Shown here: positions 55,907 to 64,000 of the stretch, piece after piece | How positions within the stretch are numbered: the first letter of the stretch is position 1 | How the letters are laid out: every line of letters starts with the position of its first letter | DNA from: Rhodospirillales bacterium | GTDB lineage: Bacteria; Pseudomonadota; Alphaproteobacteria; Micavibrionales; UBA1664 | Length of the DNA stretch: 64,000 nt | Direction: 5' to 3' | NCBI GenBank assembly: GCA_023898805.1 | Contig: CP060260.1 | Coordinates: forward strand, 558,001-622,000 | Program-made: the position numbers and the translations under genes | Notes under the pieces: model-generated | Databases searched by the model: none | The model's input: only the letters and a program-made list of their open reading frames with translations | What the model was told of the DNA's origin: nothing

Positions 55907-58141
55907 ATGATGAACAACACCGCGCAAAAACTGCCCGAAGCCTTCCGCGAACCTACGGTGAACATAGAACTCGCCGCCTCTTTCGGCCTCAAGGCGGACG
56001 AATACGATCATATCCTCAAGATACTGGGGCGCGAGCCGACCTATACCGAACTTGGCGTATTTTCGGTGATGTGGTCGGAACATTGTTCCTATAAATCTTC
56101 GCGCGCGCATCTGGCCAAACTGCCCACCAGCGCGCCTTGGGTGATTCAGGGGCCAGGCGAAGGCGCGGGCGTGATCGACATCGGCGATGGTCAGGCCGCC
56201 GTGTTCAAGATGGAATCGCACAACCATCCGTCCTATATCGAACCCTATCAAGGCGCGGCCACCGGCGTGGGCGGCATATTGCGCGACGTTTTCACCATGG
56301 GCGCGCGCCCGGTCGCCAATTTGAACGCACTGCGTTTCGGCGACCCGTCGCACCCCAAGACCCGCGCGCTGGTCGCAGGCGTGGTCAAGGGTATCGGCGA
56401 CTACGGCAATTCGGTCGGCGTGCCCACCGTGGGCGGCGAAACCGATTTCCACGCCGCCTATAACGGCAACATTCTGGTCAACGCGATGACCGTGGGCGTG
56501 GCCGACACCGACAAGATTTTCTATTCGCGCGGCGCCGCCGTCGGCCAGCCTGTCGTCTATGTCGGTTCGAAAACCGGGCGCGACGGCATCCATGGCGCGA
56601 CCATGGCCTCGGCCGAATTCGAGGAAGGCGGCGACGACCAGCGCCCGACCGTGCAGGTCGGCGACCCTTTCACCGAAAAACTTTTGCTCGAAGCCTGCCT
56701 CGAACTGATGAAGACCGATTGCATCGTATCCTTGCAGGACATGGGCGCGGCGGGGTTGACTTCGTCCTCGGTCGAAATCGCCGCCAAGGGCGATGTTGGC
56801 CTGGAACTTGACCTCGACCGCGTGCCGATGCGCGAAACCGGCATGGTCCCGTACGAGATCATGCTTTCCGAAAGCCAGGAACGGATGCTCGTCATCCTCA
56901 AGCCGGGGCGCGAGGAACAGGCAAAGAAAATCTTCGACAAATGGGATCTCGACTTCGCGGTGATCGGCCGCACGGTCGAACGCCGCTTCCTGACCCTCAC
57001 CATGTATGGCCGCGTGTGGTGCGATATCCCCGTTCCGCCGCTGGTTGACGAGGCGCCGAAATACCTGCGTCCCACCGCGACGCCCGCGAAACCGGCGAAA
57101 CTGCCCGAATCCGCCATGCGCCTGCCTGAAGGCGGGCTGGCTGCAGCACTTGAAAAACTCGTCGCCTGCCCCGATGTCGCCTCGAAAAAATGGATTTACG
57201 AACAATACGACCCGCTGGTGCGGGGTGAAACGCGCTACGGCCCCGCGCAGGCCGATGCCGCCGTGGTGCGTCTGGACGGGCGCCAAAAAGCACTAATAAT
57301 CACCTCCGACTGCACGCCGCGCTATGTGCAGGCCGACCCGCGCGAAGGCGCGAAACAGGCCGTGGCCGAAAGCTGGCGCAACATCACCGCCACCGGCGGA
57401 ACGCCGCTTGCGATCACCAACAACCTCAATTTCGGCAACCCGGAAAAACCGGAAATCATGGGCCAACTGGTGGAGGCGATCGAAGGCATGGCCGAAGCCT
57501 GCAAAGCCCTCGACTATCCGGTCGTTTCCGGCAACGTGTCGCTGTACAACGAAACCGGCGGCAAGGCGATTTTGCCCACGCCTGTGATCGGCGGCGTCGG
57601 CGTCATCGACGATGCGCGCAAATCCATGGGGATCGCGCTGCACGTCGCGGGCGACACGCTGATGCTGATCGGCGGGAACGGCACGCATCTGGGCCAATCC
57701 CTTTTCGCCCGCGAAATCCATGGCACCGAAACCGGCGACGCCCCGCAAGTCGATCTTGCAAGGGAAAAACGCCACGGCGACCTGATCCGCACACTGATCG
57801 CGCAATCGCTTGTCCACGCCTGCCACGACATCGCCGGTGGCGGTCTGCTGGTCACGGTGGCGGAAATGGCGATGGCGGGCAAATGCGGCGTCGACCTCGA
57901 CAAGGGCGGCCACCCCGGGGATGCGGCCTTCTGGTTCGGCGAGGATCAGGCGCGTTACGTGGTCGCCACGCGCGACCCCGATGCCGTGAAAAAACGGGCG
58001 CATGACGCGGGCGTGCCCGCGCAGGTGCTGGGCCTCGCCATTCCCGATCGTGTCATCCTGCCCGGCGGCGCATTGCATGTCGGCGACTTGGTCGCGGCGA
58101 ACGACTCGTGGCTGCCCGATTACATGGCCGGTAAAAACTGA
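55907..58141 (+). CDS. purL: Phosphoribosylformylglycinamidine synthase, large subunit
   Basis: 744-residue small-type PurL, working with PurS and PurQ. Motifs include WSEHCSYKSSRAHL, the ATP/Mg2+ segment FKMESHNHPSYIEPYQGAATGVGGILRD, LQDMGAAGLTSSSVE, and ACHDIAGGGLLVTVAEMA. Two adjacent ATGs at 55907 and 55910 are both possible. The stop overlaps the bolA start by one base. Confidence 0.96.
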   Translation: MMNNTAQKLPEAFREPTVNIELAASFGLKADEYDHILKILGREPTYTELGVFSVMWSEHCSYKSSRAHLAKLPTSAPWVIQGPGEGAGVIDIGDGQAAVFKMESHNHPSYIEPYQGAATGVGGILRDVFTMGARPVANLNALRFGDPSHPKTRALVAGVVKGIGDYGNSVGVPTVGGETDFHAAYNGNILVNAMTVGVADTDKIFYSRGAAVGQPVVYVGSKTGRDGIHGATMASAEFEEGGDDQRPTVQVGDPFTEKLLLEACLELMKTDCIVSLQDMGAAGLTSSSVEIAAKGDVGLELDLDRVPMRETGMVPYEIMLSESQERMLVILKPGREEQAKKIFDKWDLDFAVIGRTVERRFLTLTMYGRVWCDIPVPPLVDEAPKYLRPTATPAKPAKLPESAMRLPEGGLAAALEKLVACPDVASKKWIYEQYDPLVRGETRYGPAQADAAVVRLDGRQKALIITSDCTPRYVQADPREGAKQAVAESWRNITATGGTPLAITNNLNFGNPEKPEIMGQLVEAIEGMAEACKALDYPVVSGNVSLYNETGGKAILPTPVIGGVGVIDDARKSMGIALHVAGDTLMLIGGNGTHLGQSLFAREIHGTETGDAPQVDLAREKRHGDLIRTLIAQSLVHACHDIAGGGLLVTVAEMAMAGKCGVDLDKGGHPGDAAFWFGEDQARYVVATRDPDAVKKRAHDAGVPAQVLGLAIPDRVILPGGALHVGDLVAANDSWLPDYMAGKN

Positions 58142-58371
58142 TGGCGATGGACGCGCGCGAAATCGAACAGCGGCTCCGCGAGGGTATTCCCGGAGCGGAA
58201 ATCCGTATCGAGGATCTGCGCGGCGACGGCGATCATTATGCGGTCATCATCACCGCCGCGGCCTTTGCCGGACTTTCCCGCGTGGCCCAGCACAGACTGG
58301 TGCAAAATGCCCTTAAAGGAAAACTGGGCACTGACCTGCACGCCTTGCAAATCCACACGCGCGCGCCCTGA
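58141..58371 (+). CDS. BolA-family protein
   Basis: 76-residue BolA/IbaG fold. The family segment GDGDHYAVIITAAAFAGLSRVAQHRLVQNAL carries the conserved His residues used with monothiol glutaredoxin to hold a 2Fe-2S cluster. The next gene but one base-pair stretch (85 bp) is exactly such a glutaredoxin, so the pair probably acts in iron-sulfur trafficking. Fused to the purL stop (TGATG). Confidence 0.92.
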   Translation: MAMDAREIEQRLREGIPGAEIRIEDLRGDGDHYAVIITAAAFAGLSRVAQHRLVQNALKGKLGTDLHALQIHTRAP

Positions 58372-58456
58372 CGGCCGCACGAATTTGCAAACCGCCCCCC
58401 GCACGCGTATAGTTGGAATCCATCAAAAAAAGAAACTTTCAGGGGAAGGACCAGCC

Positions 58457-58798
58457 ATGAGCGCCATTGCCGACCGTATTCAAAAAGACATCTCGGAAAA
58501 CGACGTGGTGCTGTTCATGAAAGGCACGCCGGTCTTTCCGCAATGTGGGTTCTCCGCCGCGGTGGTCCAGATTCTTTCGATTTTGCAGGTATCGTTCAAG
58601 GGCGTCGACGTCCTGCCCGACGCCGAATTGCGTCAGGGCATCAAGGACTTCACCAACTGGCCGACCATCCCGCAGCTTTACGTCAAGGGTGAATTCGTCG
58701 GCGGCTGCGACATCGTGCGCGAAATGTACGAAACCGGCGAACTCCAATCCCTGTTCAAGGATAAATCCATCGCCTTCCGCGAACAGGACGCGGCCTAA
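58457..58798 (+). CDS. grxD: Monothiol glutaredoxin (Grx4/GrxD type)
   Basis: 113-residue monothiol glutaredoxin. The CGFS active site is in GTPVFPQCGFSAAVVQIL. NWPTIPQLYVKGEFVGGCDI holds the cis-Pro and glutathione-binding loop. Binds and transfers 2Fe-2S clusters with BolA, whose gene is just upstream. AAGGA seven bases before ATG 58457. It converges on the next gene with a 4-bp overlap. Confidence 0.95.
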   Translation: MSAIADRIQKDISENDVVLFMKGTPVFPQCGFSAAVVQILSILQVSFKGVDVLPDAELRQGIKDFTNWPTIPQLYVKGEFVGGCDIVREMYETGELQSLFKDKSIAFREQDAA

Positions 58799-59394
58799 AC
58801 GGCGCGCATCATACGCCGCCGCAAAAACAGCATCGCGACATACGCGCTGTTGGTGCATACCAGCGATGCCGAAAACAGCACCGTGGTCACGTTGAACCGC
58901 GTCAACGCCGCGATGCCCAACGCATGTTTGAGCGCGCTGACGGCATAAACCAGCGGCATGTCCTCATGCGGCTTGATCCAGCCTTTACGGAACGACGGGT
59001 AAAACGCCATCATGTCGACAAACGTGATGATGACAACCGACCACAGCGGGTCGTGCGTCAAAACCCATGGGGCGATTCCAATGACCGCACCGCCCGCCGC
59101 GAAACAGTCGCTGCGCGTGATGTCCCGCGTCCCGTTGCGATAAAACCCAAGCGCCGCGCCAATCCAGCACGTCGTCGCACCCACGATGTTCACCCACGCG
59201 CCGGGCCCCCCGTGATCGACGATCTGGGCAATCCCGCCCATCAAGTTGAACACACCCCAGATCGTCCATGAAAAGACATGCGGTCGCGTATGCCCGCGCC
59301 ATGTCGAAACCAGATACGGCACCATCGCGATCAACGATACGGCGACGGCGATCGCCCCCACCCATGCGCGCCATCCGGCGATGTCGTCTGTCAT
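58795..59394 (-). CDS. Multi-pass membrane protein of unknown function
   Basis: 199 residues with about seven hydrophobic segments (GAIAVAVSLIAMVPYLVSTW, SWTIWGVFNLMGGIAQIV, AWVNIVGATTCWIGAALGFY, VIGIAPWVLTH, VVIITFVDMMAFY and others). MVPYLVSTWRGHTRPHVFSWTIW resembles the first half of PQ-loop/SemiSWEET repeats, so a small-molecule transporter is possible but unproven. It overlaps the upstream Old Yellow Enzyme gene by 4 bp, suggesting co-expression. Confidence 0.7.
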   Translation of the reverse strand: MTDDIAGWRAWVGAIAVAVSLIAMVPYLVSTWRGHTRPHVFSWTIWGVFNLMGGIAQIVDHGGPGAWVNIVGATTCWIGAALGFYRNGTRDITRSDCFAAGGAVIGIAPWVLTHDPLWSVVIITFVDMMAFYPSFRKGWIKPHEDMPLVYAVSALKHALGIAALTRFNVTTVLFSASLVCTNSAYVAMLFLRRRMMRAV

Positions 59395-60449
59395 GCGGCC
59401 CGTTCGCTCAGCGCGGGATAATCGACATATCCCTCGGCCCCGCCGCTGTAAAACGTGGCCATATCAGGCACATTCAACGCCGTGCCGCCTGCCAACCGCG
59501 CGGGCAGGTCCGGGTTGGCGATGAATTTGACCCCGAACGCCACCGCATCCGCCGCGCCCGTTTCCACCGCCTGTTTGGCCGTGGCGCCGTCATATCCGTC
59601 GTTGACGATCAGGGTGTTTTTGAACGCGCGGCGCATTTTCGGCCCTATTACGCTGGCCTCCGCCGCCTCGCGGATATGCAGATAGGCAAGGTTGAAATCG
59701 TTCAGCGCCTCCGCCGCGTGGACGAAGGTTTCCTCAAGCCGGCTGTCGTCGCAGGATTGCACCCCGTTCATTGGCGTCAGGCGGATTCCCGTACGCGCGG
59801 CGCCGATTGCATCCACGACCGCTTGCGTAACCTCCAGCATCAAGCGCGCGCGGTTTGAAATACTGCCGCCATACCCGTCCTTGCGCGTGTTGGACCCGTC
59901 GCGCAGAAACTGGTCGATCAGATATCCGTTGGCCGCGTGGATCTCGACCCCGTCGAACCCGGCCCCGATCGCGCGACGCGCGCCCGCCGCGAAATCGGCG
60001 ACCGTACGCGCGATATCGTCCGCGCCCATTTCACGCGGCGTAACGTAAGGCTTGTGTACCGATCGGTGCTCGCCCGCCGCCGCGATGGCGGAAGGCGCAA
60101 GCGGCAAGTCCCCGTCCAGAAGATCGGGATGGCTCAGCCGCCCCATATGCCAAAGCTGCAAAACCATGTGCCCGCCCGCCGCGTGCACGGCGTCCGTCAC
60201 CTGCCGCCATGCCGCCTCCTGTTCGTCGGTGTACATCGCGGGTGCGCCGCGCCAGCCGTATCCTTCGCGGCTGATCGCCGTGGCCTCCGACACAATCAGC
60301 CCTGCCCCGGCGCGCTGCGCGTAATATTGCGCCATCAGCGCGTTGGGCAGGCGGCTTTCGCCCGCGCGTCCGCGTGTCAGCGGCGCCATGACCACACGGT
60401 TTTTCAAATGGAGGGCGCCCGCCTCCAGCGGTTCGAACAGGCTGGACAT
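59391..60449 (-). CDS. Old Yellow Enzyme family alkene reductase
   Basis: 352-residue FMN-dependent TIM-barrel enzyme reducing activated C=C bonds of enones or nitroesters with NADPH. FEPLEAGALHLKNRVVMAPLTRGRA, QLWHMGRLSHP, the catalytic His and Asn in VEIHAANGYLIDQFLRDG and the FMN phosphate site DAVAFGVKFIANPDLP are present. It resembles NemA/xenobiotic reductases. Physiological substrate unknown. Confidence 0.93.
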   Translation of the reverse strand: MSSLFEPLEAGALHLKNRVVMAPLTRGRAGESRLPNALMAQYYAQRAGAGLIVSEATAISREGYGWRGAPAMYTDEQEAAWRQVTDAVHAAGGHMVLQLWHMGRLSHPDLLDGDLPLAPSAIAAAGEHRSVHKPYVTPREMGADDIARTVADFAAGARRAIGAGFDGVEIHAANGYLIDQFLRDGSNTRKDGYGGSISNRARLMLEVTQAVVDAIGAARTGIRLTPMNGVQSCDDSRLEETFVHAAEALNDFNLAYLHIREAAEASVIGPKMRRAFKNTLIVNDGYDGATAKQAVETGAADAVAFGVKFIANPDLPARLAGGTALNVPDMATFYSGGAEGYVDYPALSERAA

Positions 60450-60454
60450 GACGA

Positions 60455-61591
60455 TTACCCCCTTGGCAGGCTGGCGTTGCGGTTGACGGCGACCGACAGG
60501 ATCAGACCGAACGCGAACAGCGTCGAGATCATGGCCGTGCCGCCATAGGATATCAGCGGCAACGGCTCACCCACCACGGGCATCAACCCGGTGACCATGC
60601 CGATATTGATGACGATATAGATCGCATAATTTGTGATCAATCCCAGCGCCAGAAGACGCCCGAATTGCGTGCGCGCGCGCAGACTTACGCGATAGCCCTG
60701 ATAAAGAATGAACGAAAACAGCGCCAAAAGCGCGATCGCGCCCACAAACCCCCATTCCTCGGCGATCATCGTGAAAATGAAGTCGGTATGCTTTTCCGGC
60801 AGAAAGTTGAGATGCGCCTGGGACCCTTGCAAATACCCCTTGCCTGAAAATCCGCCCGACCCGATGGCGATTTTCGATTGCGTAATGTGATACCCCGCGC
60901 CCAGCGGATCGCTTTCGGGGTCAAGGAACGTCATCACCCGCTTTTTCTGATACCCGTGCAGAAAATGATACGCCGTTGGCACCGCCGCGGCGAACAACGC
61001 GAATCCGCCCGCGAACAGCCAGCCCGGCGCGCCGCCGATGTACACCATCGCCGCCGCGACCATCACGATCATCACCGATGTGCCAAGGTCCGGCTGCAAC
61101 ACGATCAACGCCACCGGCACGATGGTCAAAAGCGCGGGGACCAGCAGCGTGCGCAGACGCCTTTCGCGCCCCGGCGGCAAGGCGTGATAATACCGCGCCA
61201 GCGCCATGACGATCGCCACTTTCATCAGGTCGGAAGGCTGCAGGTTGACGAATCCAAGATCGATCCAGCGCCGCGCCCCCATGCCGATCACGCCCTTGAT
61301 CTCGACAAACAGCAGCAGCGCGACGCAAAACGCCCAGAAAGGATAGGCCAGCCGGTAAATCCATTTCAGGTCGCTCAACGCCACCGCCAGCATCAGGATG
61401 AAACCGATCGCGAACCGGATCGCCTGTTGCCGCGCCCACGGGTCCCAGTCGCCGCCCGCCGCCGAGTAAAGCGCCGCGAACCCGACAAACGCCAGCGCCG
61501 CAACCGCCAAAACCAGCGGCAACGGCACCGCCGCGACGCGACCGGAAAATCCGCCGCGCCCGAAATTGTCGCGAGCAAGGAACATGTTCAT
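60455..61591 (-). CDS. rodA: Rod-shape SEDS glycosyltransferase RodA
   Basis: 378-residue integral membrane peptidoglycan polymerase of the elongasome, partner of PBP2. About ten membrane helices. Signature parts: ARRWIDLGFVNLQPSDLMKVAIVMALARYY, LQPDLGTSVMI, GSQAHLNFLPEKHTDFIFTMIAEEWGFVG, and GEPLPLISYGGTAMISTL. The start overlaps the PBP2 stop by 4 bp. Confidence 0.96.
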   Translation of the reverse strand: MNMFLARDNFGRGGFSGRVAAVPLPLVLAVAALAFVGFAALYSAAGGDWDPWARQQAIRFAIGFILMLAVALSDLKWIYRLAYPFWAFCVALLLFVEIKGVIGMGARRWIDLGFVNLQPSDLMKVAIVMALARYYHALPPGRERRLRTLLVPALLTIVPVALIVLQPDLGTSVMIVMVAAAMVYIGGAPGWLFAGGFALFAAAVPTAYHFLHGYQKKRVMTFLDPESDPLGAGYHITQSKIAIGSGGFSGKGYLQGSQAHLNFLPEKHTDFIFTMIAEEWGFVGAIALLALFSFILYQGYRVSLRARTQFGRLLALGLITNYAIYIVINIGMVTGLMPVVGEPLPLISYGGTAMISTLFAFGLILSVAVNRNASLPRG

Positions 61592-63471
61592 GCGCCCTCC
61601 TTCCCGGTCGATGTTTTCGGCGCCTGTTTCGGGGCCTGCACCGGCTTCGCGGCCGGATCGATGTCTTGTGCCGCCAGCAAAATGTCGCGCGCGATTGGCA
61701 CCGCCGCGCCCGAAGCGCCGCCGTGCTCGACCACCACGCAGGTCACATAGCGCGGCGCATCCGCGGGCGCATACCCCACGAACAACCCGTGGTGGCGGTA
61801 TTTCCAGGGTTGGTCCTCCTGCGCGGGCACGCCCTCGTTACGCTGCTGCATGGTGATGCGGCGGACCTGCGCGGTCCCGGTCTTGCCGCCCATGGTCCTG
61901 GACTCGTCCTTGATCGCAAACGGATGCGCCGTACCCTTGTCGTCGTTCACCACCGCGTCCATTCCCGCCTTGACCTGCGCCAGCGCCTTGGTGTTCAGCC
62001 CGATTTGCGGCCATGTCCGCACGGTGTTGGGCGTCGCGCGGCCGCCTTCCTGCGCCACCAGCCACGGACGCACGGCCACCCCGCCATTGACCAGCCGGCT
62101 GACCATCGTCGCCAATTGCAACGGCGTCGCCAGAAGATACCCCTGCCCGATGCTGGCGACCACGGTTTCGCCGCCGTCCCATTTTTTGCCAAATGTCTTT
62201 TCCTTCCACGCCTGCGTCGGCACCGTGCCCGCGCGCTCCTCCGGCAACTCGATGCCCAGCGCCTCGCCCAATCCAAGACGCCGCGCCATCGCGGCGATGC
62301 GGTCGATGCCGATGTCGCGCGACACGCTATAGAAAAACACGTCGCACGACTGCGCCAACGCATCCGTCAAATTCACCGTGCCGTGCCCGTTATGCTTCCA
62401 GCAGTGAAAGCGGTGGTCGCCAAGGTCGTAATAGCCGGGACAGAACACGCGCGTCCCCGGCTTGATGACATTGGCCTCCAGCCCCGCCATCGCGGACACC
62501 ATCTTGAAGGTCGAACCCGGCGGATACACGCCGCCCACCGCCTTGTCGTTGAGCGGATGGGTATCGTCGCCGGTCAACTGCGTCCACAGGCTTTGCGGAA
62601 TGCCGGTCGAAAACAGATTGGGGTCGAAAGACGGGCTGGACGCCAGCGCATAGACGGCCCCCGTATGCGCGTCCATCACCACCGCCGACGCGCTTTTCTC
62701 GCGCGCCAGATATTCCTGCATCTTTTGCTGCAAACCCAGATCGATGGTCAAAGACAGGTCTTCCCCCGGCGTCCCGTCCTCGCGTTCCAGCTCGCGCACC
62801 GTGCGCCCGGCGACGTTGACCTCGATCCGGCTGGTCCCGGCGCCGCCGCGCAATTCGTCCTCGAACGCCTTTTCAAGCCCGGTCTTGCCGACCCGGAATC
62901 CCGGCAAGCCCAAAACCGGGTCGCCCGTCTGGTCGCTGCGCGCGACCGCGCCGACATATCCCACCACATGCGCGGTGGCGGGACCTTGCGGATAAAACCG
63001 CCGTTGCCCGACATCGATCGAAATACCCGGCAGATCGGGCATGTTGACCTCGATCGCGGCGACCTGCTCCCACGACAGGTTGTCGATGATCTCGATCGGC
63101 AAAAATCGCGGTTGCTGCCGTGCGCGACTCAAAACCGCGTCGATCTCGTTGGGTCGCAGCGGCAGGATGCGCGAAAGCGTTTCCAAAGACGCCTCGATGT
63201 CATCGGCCTGTTCGGGCACGATCTGGACGCGGAAATCCTGCTCGTTGATCGCAAGTCCTTGCCCGCTGCGGTCATAGATCAACCCGCGAACCGGCGCGAT
63301 CAGCTTGACCTGAATGCGGTTGTTTTCCGCCAGCGTGCGGAATTTGTCGCCCTGCGCAAGCTGCAACCACGCCAGCCGCCCGGCCAGCGTCATCATCAGC
63401 GCGCCATTGATCCCGCCCAGAATAAGGGCGCGCCGCGTAAATGAAAGAACCCGTTCCTGATCGTTGTCCAT
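61588..63471 (-). CDS. mrdA: Penicillin-binding protein 2, elongasome transpeptidase
   Basis: 627-residue class B PBP. One N-terminal membrane segment (ALILGGINGALMMTLAGRLAW), the pedestal domain (PVRGLIYDRSGQGLA, GYVGAV), and the transpeptidase domain with Ser in YPPGSTFKMVSAM, the SCD motif in LAQSCDVFFYS, and KTGT in MGGKTGTAQVR. Cross-links peptidoglycan made by RodA. The ATG at 63471 is preferred over the TTG just before it. The C-terminal 25 residues are Lys/Pro-rich. Confidence 0.95.
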   Translation of the reverse strand: MDNDQERVLSFTRRALILGGINGALMMTLAGRLAWLQLAQGDKFRTLAENNRIQVKLIAPVRGLIYDRSGQGLAINEQDFRVQIVPEQADDIEASLETLSRILPLRPNEIDAVLSRARQQPRFLPIEIIDNLSWEQVAAIEVNMPDLPGISIDVGQRRFYPQGPATAHVVGYVGAVARSDQTGDPVLGLPGFRVGKTGLEKAFEDELRGGAGTSRIEVNVAGRTVRELEREDGTPGEDLSLTIDLGLQQKMQEYLAREKSASAVVMDAHTGAVYALASSPSFDPNLFSTGIPQSLWTQLTGDDTHPLNDKAVGGVYPPGSTFKMVSAMAGLEANVIKPGTRVFCPGYYDLGDHRFHCWKHNGHGTVNLTDALAQSCDVFFYSVSRDIGIDRIAAMARRLGLGEALGIELPEERAGTVPTQAWKEKTFGKKWDGGETVVASIGQGYLLATPLQLATMVSRLVNGGVAVRPWLVAQEGGRATPNTVRTWPQIGLNTKALAQVKAGMDAVVNDDKGTAHPFAIKDESRTMGGKTGTAQVRRITMQQRNEGVPAQEDQPWKYRHHGLFVGYAPADAPRYVTCVVVEHGGASGAAVPIARDILLAAQDIDPAAKPVQAPKQAPKTSTGKEGA

Positions 63472-63474
63472 CAA

Positions 63475-64000
63475 TCAGTCCTGCAGAATATCCGAACGGC
63501 CCGGCCCCGCGACCAGCCGCAGACACCCCGTCATCAAAAACGAACTCAGGGCATACAGGGCTCCGCTGCACACCGCCGACGCCATCGCCGACACCGGCGA
63601 AAAAATCGTCCACGTCACCAGCCCCATGACCGCCCAGCGCGCCCCTTCATATGCCAGCGACACGACCAAAAACCCGGCCCATTGCGTGGCGAAGGGCTGG
63701 GAAAGCAGATAGCGCCGCTGCCGCCCGATGACGATCTGGGTCAAAACCAGCAAGAACGCGTTAAGCCCCAGAAGCGATCCGCCCACGAGGTCGATCGCGA
63801 ACCCGGCCAGAAACGCCGCCCATACAGGAAATAGCGCAGGCCGGAAAATCGTCCAGTAATACAACGCGTGCAGCACCAGTATCATCTGCAACGTAACCGA
63901 TGCGGAAAGCGGATAGGATTGCGCGGAAAGCACGATGAACAAACATGTCAAAAACACCGCCGGCGCCATGCGCAACGCGGGCGGTACGGGAAGCGCGTGA
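63475..64000 (-). CDS. mreD: Rod-shape-determining protein MreD (5' end outside the window)
   Basis: Hydrophobic protein with about five membrane helices: FLTCLFIVLSAQ, LVLHALYYWTIFRPALFPVWAAFLAGFAIDLVGGSLLGLNA, VIGRQRRYLLSQPFATQWAGFLVV and LYALSSFLMTGCL. It matches MreD and lies directly upstream of mrdA and rodA, as in alphaproteobacterial mre operons. An internal ATG at 63969 would give about 164 residues, but the frame stays open to the window edge (HALPVPPALR precedes), so the real start probably lies beyond 64000. Confidence 0.88.
   Translation of the reverse strand, partial: HALPVPPALRMAPAVFLTCLFIVLSAQSYPLSASVTLQMILVLHALYYWTIFRPALFPVWAAFLAGFAIDLVGGSLLGLNAFLLVLTQIVIGRQRRYLLSQPFATQWAGFLVVSLAYEGARWAVMGLVTWTIFSPVSAMASAVCSGALYALSSFLMTGCLRLVAGPGRSDILQD

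Overview
The window is a gene-dense, GC-rich stretch of a chromosome that looks alphaproteobacterial. The best markers are ChpT (histidine phosphotransferase of the CtrA relay), MipZ (division-site ATPase), a zeta-type F1-ATPase inhibitor, an LdtR-like MarR regulator, and matches to the CtrA box (TTAA-N7-TTAA(C)). Chemotaxis, c-di-GMP and rod-shape genes suggest a rod-shaped, chemotactic cell. A Rhodospirillales-like or nearby lineage is plausible but not proven. No rRNA, tRNA, CRISPR array or insertion sequence was recognised.

Left part (1-11.5 kb): the tail of a peptide ABC transporter ATPase, rpsU, a Phd/VapC toxin-antitoxin pair, aminopeptidase P, mipZ, galU and a phosphohexomutase, then chpT coupled to hisS, an LdtR-like regulator, a 3-hydroxyisobutyryl-CoA hydrolase and hemB. 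Signalling block (11.5-19.6 kb): an EAL phosphodiesterase with a coupled deaminase, then cheA(-REC)-cheW-cheY-cheB-cheR. From 19.6 to 36.4 kb: purH, two unknown small genes behind a consensus CtrA box, lepA, a three-gene unknown locus ending in a secreted FecR-like protein, a YfdX-like protein, aconitase, small envelope proteins, YggT, folD, isocitrate dehydrogenase and an EamA transporter.

The outstanding region is 36.4-50.3 kb. It is a minus-strand cassette of podovirus-type virion genes whose order follows the T7 late region: portal, scaffold, capsid, gp11-like, gp12-like, gp14-like, tailspike, small and large terminase, lysis genes. There is no integrase, replication gene, phage RNA polymerase or large internal virion protein. 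Its distal end overlaps the host EamA gene by 7 bp and no attachment sites are apparent. A plus-strand PilZ gene with its own promoter and terminators sits between scaffold and capsid. A LexA/CI-type S24 regulator and repeated TTCCTA motifs lie at the proximal end. A domesticated, possibly gene-transfer-agent-like podoviral element is the most interesting hypothesis here.

Right part (50.5-64 kb): the S24 regulator, pyrE, nadK, an AlkA-like glycosylase, purS and purC facing the zeta inhibitor gene, purQ-purL-bolA-grxD, a membrane protein with an Old Yellow Enzyme, and the elongasome genes rodA-mrdA-mreD (mreD runs off the window).
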